From the NCBI GenBank assembly GCA_905480605.1, contig CAJQRD010000054.1, forward strand, positions 1 to 64,000: a stretch of 64,000 nt of DNA, given 5' to 3'. This DNA comes from an uncultured Saprospiraceae bacterium (lineage in GTDB: Bacteria > Bacteroidota > Bacteroidia > Chitinophagales > Saprospiraceae). Below are positions 61,879 through 64,000 of this stretch, piece by piece. The notes beneath the pieces were generated by a model that saw only the letters and a list, made by a program, of their open reading frames with translations, made no database searches and was not told where the DNA came from. Numbering within the stretch: position 1 is the stretch's first letter; the number at the start of each line of letters is the position of its first letter. Both the position numbers and the translations under genes were made by a program.

Positions 61879-62559
61879 GTGCAAGGAGGTAACATCAAAA
61901 TTGAAGAGAGCTGGAGGAAAATACTCGAAAATGAGTTTAAAAAACCATACTTCGACAAGATTACTCAATTTTTAAATCAATCAAGGGCTGAAAATAAAAT
62001 AATCTATCCTAGTGAATCTTTAATATTCAATGCTTTCAACCTTACCCCATTTGATAAAGTAAAAGTCATTATCATTGGACAAGATCCATATCACAATCCG
62101 GGACAAGCAGTAGGACTATCTTTTTCTGTTTCAAAAGATATGAAGATTCCCCCTTCATTGAGAAATGTTTATAAAGAAATTGAATCTGACCTAGAGATAG
62201 AAAGGCCTGCACATGGAGACTTAATAACCTGGGCAACACAAGGCGTTCTCTTACTAAATGCGATGCTTACTGTAGAACATAACAAACCAGGATCACATAG
62301 AAAAATAGGTTGGCAAAACTTTACCAATGCTGTTATTAAATTGTTGTCAGATCGCAAGGAAAAATTGATTTTTTTATTGTGGGGAAATTTTGCAAAGGGG
62401 AAGAGAGAATTGATTGATGAAACGAAACATGTTGTTTTAGATGCAGCCCATCCTTCCCCAATGGCAATGAATGCTTTTTCAGGATGTCGTCACTTTTCAA
62501 AAACAAACGAAATTTTACTAACAAATCAGCAAATTCCTATAAACTGGGGTTTAGCTTAA
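61879..62559 (+). CDS. ung: Uracil-DNA glycosylase
   Basis: 226 residues, family 1 UDG, which removes uracil from DNA. The catalytic Asp is in VIIIGQDPYHNPGQAVGLSF, and the second motif is HPSPMAMNAFSGCRHFSKTN, where the minor-groove loop is one residue shorter than in E. coli. LLWGNFAKGK and GVLLLNAMLTVE are conserved. The start is given as GTG at 61879; a perfect AAGGAGGT at 61883-61890 lies inside the frame, so a later non-AUG start such as ATC at 61894 or ATT at 61900 is possible. Confidence 0.93.
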   Translation: MQGGNIKIEESWRKILENEFKKPYFDKITQFLNQSRAENKIIYPSESLIFNAFNLTPFDKVKVIIIGQDPYHNPGQAVGLSFSVSKDMKIPPSLRNVYKEIESDLEIERPAHGDLITWATQGVLLLNAMLTVEHNKPGSHRKIGWQNFTNAVIKLLSDRKEKLIFLLWGNFAKGKRELIDETKHVVLDAAHPSPMAMNAFSGCRHFSKTNEILLTNQQIPINWGLA

Positions 62560-62571
62560 TAACTTTGTAAG

Positions 62572-62979
62572 ATGCATAAGAAATTCAAAATACTAATACT
62601 AATAACAGCAATCATGGGTGCCACTGCTGTTATAATGGGTGCCTTTGGAGCACATATATTAGCTGACAAACTCGAACCTAAGTCTCTTGCCGCCTTTAAA
62701 ACTGGCGTTCTATACCACTTCATACATACATTGTCTATTTTTTGCACTGCCCTACTTTATAGAATATATAGAATCAAAGGTTTGTTTTATGTAGCAATGT
62801 TTTTTTTAGGTGGAATCTTTCTTTTTTCAGGAAGTCTCTATTTATTAGCATTAAAAGACATTATAGGTATCACATCTACAAAATTATTAGGCCCTTTAAC
62901 TCCAATAGGAGGATTGGCCTTAGTTGGCTCTTGGGCAGCCATTTTTTTTACTGTAATTAAAATAAAAACAGTTGAATAA
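62572..62979 (+). CDS. DUF423 family membrane protein (YgdD-like)
   Basis: 135 residues with four hydrophobic helices. The pattern MGAFGAHILADKLEPKSLAA followed by FKTGVLYHFIHTLSIF, FFLGGIFLFSGSLYLLA and LGPLTPIGGLALVGSW is diagnostic of DUF423, an inner-membrane family of unknown function found across bacteria. It lies 12 bases after ung and is probably cotranscribed. Confidence 0.9.
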   Translation: MHKKFKILILITAIMGATAVIMGAFGAHILADKLEPKSLAAFKTGVLYHFIHTLSIFCTALLYRIYRIKGLFYVAMFFLGGIFLFSGSLYLLALKDIIGITSTKLLGPLTPIGGLALVGSWAAIFFTVIKIKTVE

Positions 62980-63051
62980 TTCTTATTGTTAAATATCATA
63001 TATATATTAGCTATTATTTAGTTGATTTCTGAAACACTTTTCATATTTTAA

Positions 63052-63423
63052 CTTTTTTCGTTTATAATTACAGGTAAAGTCCTGTATAATTTGAGAGCAG
63101 AATTAACATTGATAGATTTAGATGTAATAGGTGTTCAATTTAAGGCAATCTATAAAATTGATGATACGTAGAGAGTAGCAGGTGTATTTTCTGTTTATTT
63201 GAGCAACATTCCAGATTATTGCATTGGTAGAGACGCTCAACACAAATTGCTAGAAGTTAGCAATAATCTTAATCTGACACAAATTGGCGGAATTAACATT
63301 CTAAGTGAAAACGGTGAAACTAATATTGGACTTAATCTAGGTGCTTTTATAGATTTTGTACCCGATAATAGTTATCATATTTATATAGAACCTAAATTCG
63401 TATTCAACGATGAAACATTTTAA
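63052..63423 (+). pseudogene. Probable outer-membrane beta-barrel remnant
   Basis: The frame runs from 63052 with GKVLYNLRAELTLIDLDVIG, reaches a TAG at 63169-63171, and continues in frame as RVAGVFSVYLSNIPDYCIG and NIGLNLGAFIDFVPDNSYHI to the stop at 63421-63423. Alternating polar and apolar strands and the NSYHIYIEPKFVFN end look like a short outer-membrane beta barrel. No start codon is clear. It lies just before an intact beta-barrel gene, so it may be a broken paralogue. The call is tentative. Confidence 0.35.
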
Positions 63424-63518
63424 CTGTTTCTGGATGTATACTTTTTTAGGTCATAAACCAAAATGTTTTTTCGAGAAATCAGTATTTTCTAGTACTATTC
63501 GAACTCGAAAACAGTAGG

Positions 63519-63547
63519 CCCGATGTAACTCAGCATCGGGTTTTTTT
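63519..63547 (+). terminator. Rho-independent terminator
   Basis: CCCGATG (63519-63525), loop TAACTCAG, CATCGGG (63534-63540), then T7. It lies about 95 bases after the beta-barrel remnant. Confidence 0.85.
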
Positions 63548-63802
63548 ATGTGTTTACCAAAATTTTACATCTGGTTAAATGCTCTCTGGTATTACAATGT
63601 CCTTATCGTAAATATGTTTAATATCTTAACAAGGATCATCTCATTTCTTACTCTTTAAAACTTCCCTTTCATCTTTGTTTAACTCTGTAAGCAAGAGTTC
63701 CAGCTTTAACTCTTCTTAACCAGGCTATAACTTTCATTAACATCTTCCCATCCGTCATCATGGAAATAAAAATTAGGTAACAGCATTAAAAATGCACTAA
63801 AA

Positions 63803-64000
63803 ATGAATACCATGAAAAGGATAACAAAAATTACTATGGCAGCAATCACATTCTTAATGATAAGTTTCGAAAGTTTTGCTCAGAATAAAATATCTATTGT
63901 AGGTGGCATTCATTCAGCAGATATCTCAGCTTCAGGTATTAATGTTGACTTTTTAGATATTCAAACCATAAATAGGTTTACATTAGGTTTAACATTTGAA
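63803..64000 (+). CDS. Outer-membrane beta-barrel protein, 5' part only (runs off right edge)
   Basis: An open frame from ATG at 63803 (MNTMKRITKI) or the second ATG at 63812. A signal peptide ends near ESFAQ and is followed by KISIVGGIHSADISASGINV and QTINRFTLGLTFE, the start pattern of the porin/PorT-like beta-barrel proteins of Bacteroidota (PF13568 type). The 3' part lies outside the window. Confidence 0.7.
   Translation, partial: MNTMKRITKITMAAITFLMISFESFAQNKISIVGGIHSADISASGINVDFLDIQTINRFTLGLTFE

Overview
The window comes from an AT-rich member of the Bacteroidota, probably of the Saprospirales/Saprospiraceae type. Evidence for this is the fused str-S10-spc-alpha ribosomal cluster with rplQ followed by carA and eno, promoter cores of the Bacteroidota form TAnnTTTG in front of housekeeping genes, a TanB-independent set of large secreted proteins with a type IX secretion (T9SS) C-terminal tail, 'NGCDSIV' repeats, dockerin-like segments, a Gly-Cys-X carboxy terminus, and TonB-dependent receptors. 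Assignment below phylum level is inference; no 16S rRNA gene is present.

Layout. 1-10.3 kb: the 5' part of a secreted protein (minus strand, runs off the left edge), a DUF2891 lipoprotein with an Nramp-like transporter (plus), a decayed membrane glycosyltransferase, then a minus-strand group of UPF0158 protein, sodium:solute symporter, polysaccharide deacetylase and a secreted esterase. 10.3-12 kb: a stand-alone LuxR-type DNA-binding protein and the C-terminal part of a surface protein. 12-35 kb: a long minus-strand housekeeping block, in transcription order rpsL, rpsG, fusA, rpsJ, rplC, rplD, rplW, rplB, rpsS, rplV, rpsC, rplP, rpmC, rpsQ, rplN, rplX, rplE, rpsN, rpsH, rplF, rplR, rpsE, rpmD, rplO, secY, map, infA, rpmJ, rpsM, rpsK, rpsD, rpoA, rplQ, carA, eno, ftsB-like, sucD, truA. 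The short genes rpmD (23053-23232) and rpmJ (20032-20148) were read directly. adk and tuf, often part of such clusters elsewhere, are absent here.

35-44 kb: an acetyltransferase, a polyprenyl synthetase, an amidohydrolase lipoprotein, metF, an acyl-CoA dehydrogenase, a TonB-dependent receptor and tRNA-Leu(CAA). 44-56 kb is an accessory stretch with heavy gene decay: a GIY-YIG remnant beside the tRNA, a 4.7-kb T9SS adhesin split by three in-frame stop codons, a broken old-yellow-enzyme gene, and a broken gene that once joined a class III nucleotide cyclase, a TolB-like/TPR region and an AraC-type DNA-binding domain. Intact genes among them are an M90/MtfA-type peptidase, a zinc-type alcohol dehydrogenase relative and a small STAS-like protein. 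56-64 kb: TolC and HlyD-type efflux genes, a TIGR04282-type glycosyltransferase, a second TonB-dependent receptor, ung, a DUF423 membrane protein, a probable beta-barrel remnant and the start of an outer-membrane beta-barrel gene at the right edge.

The sharpest contrast in the window is between the perfectly intact translation block and the accessory genes, at least five of which carry stop codons or frameshifts. This looks like ongoing loss of surface, sensing and redox functions. No CRISPR array, insertion sequence, prophage or rRNA gene was seen.
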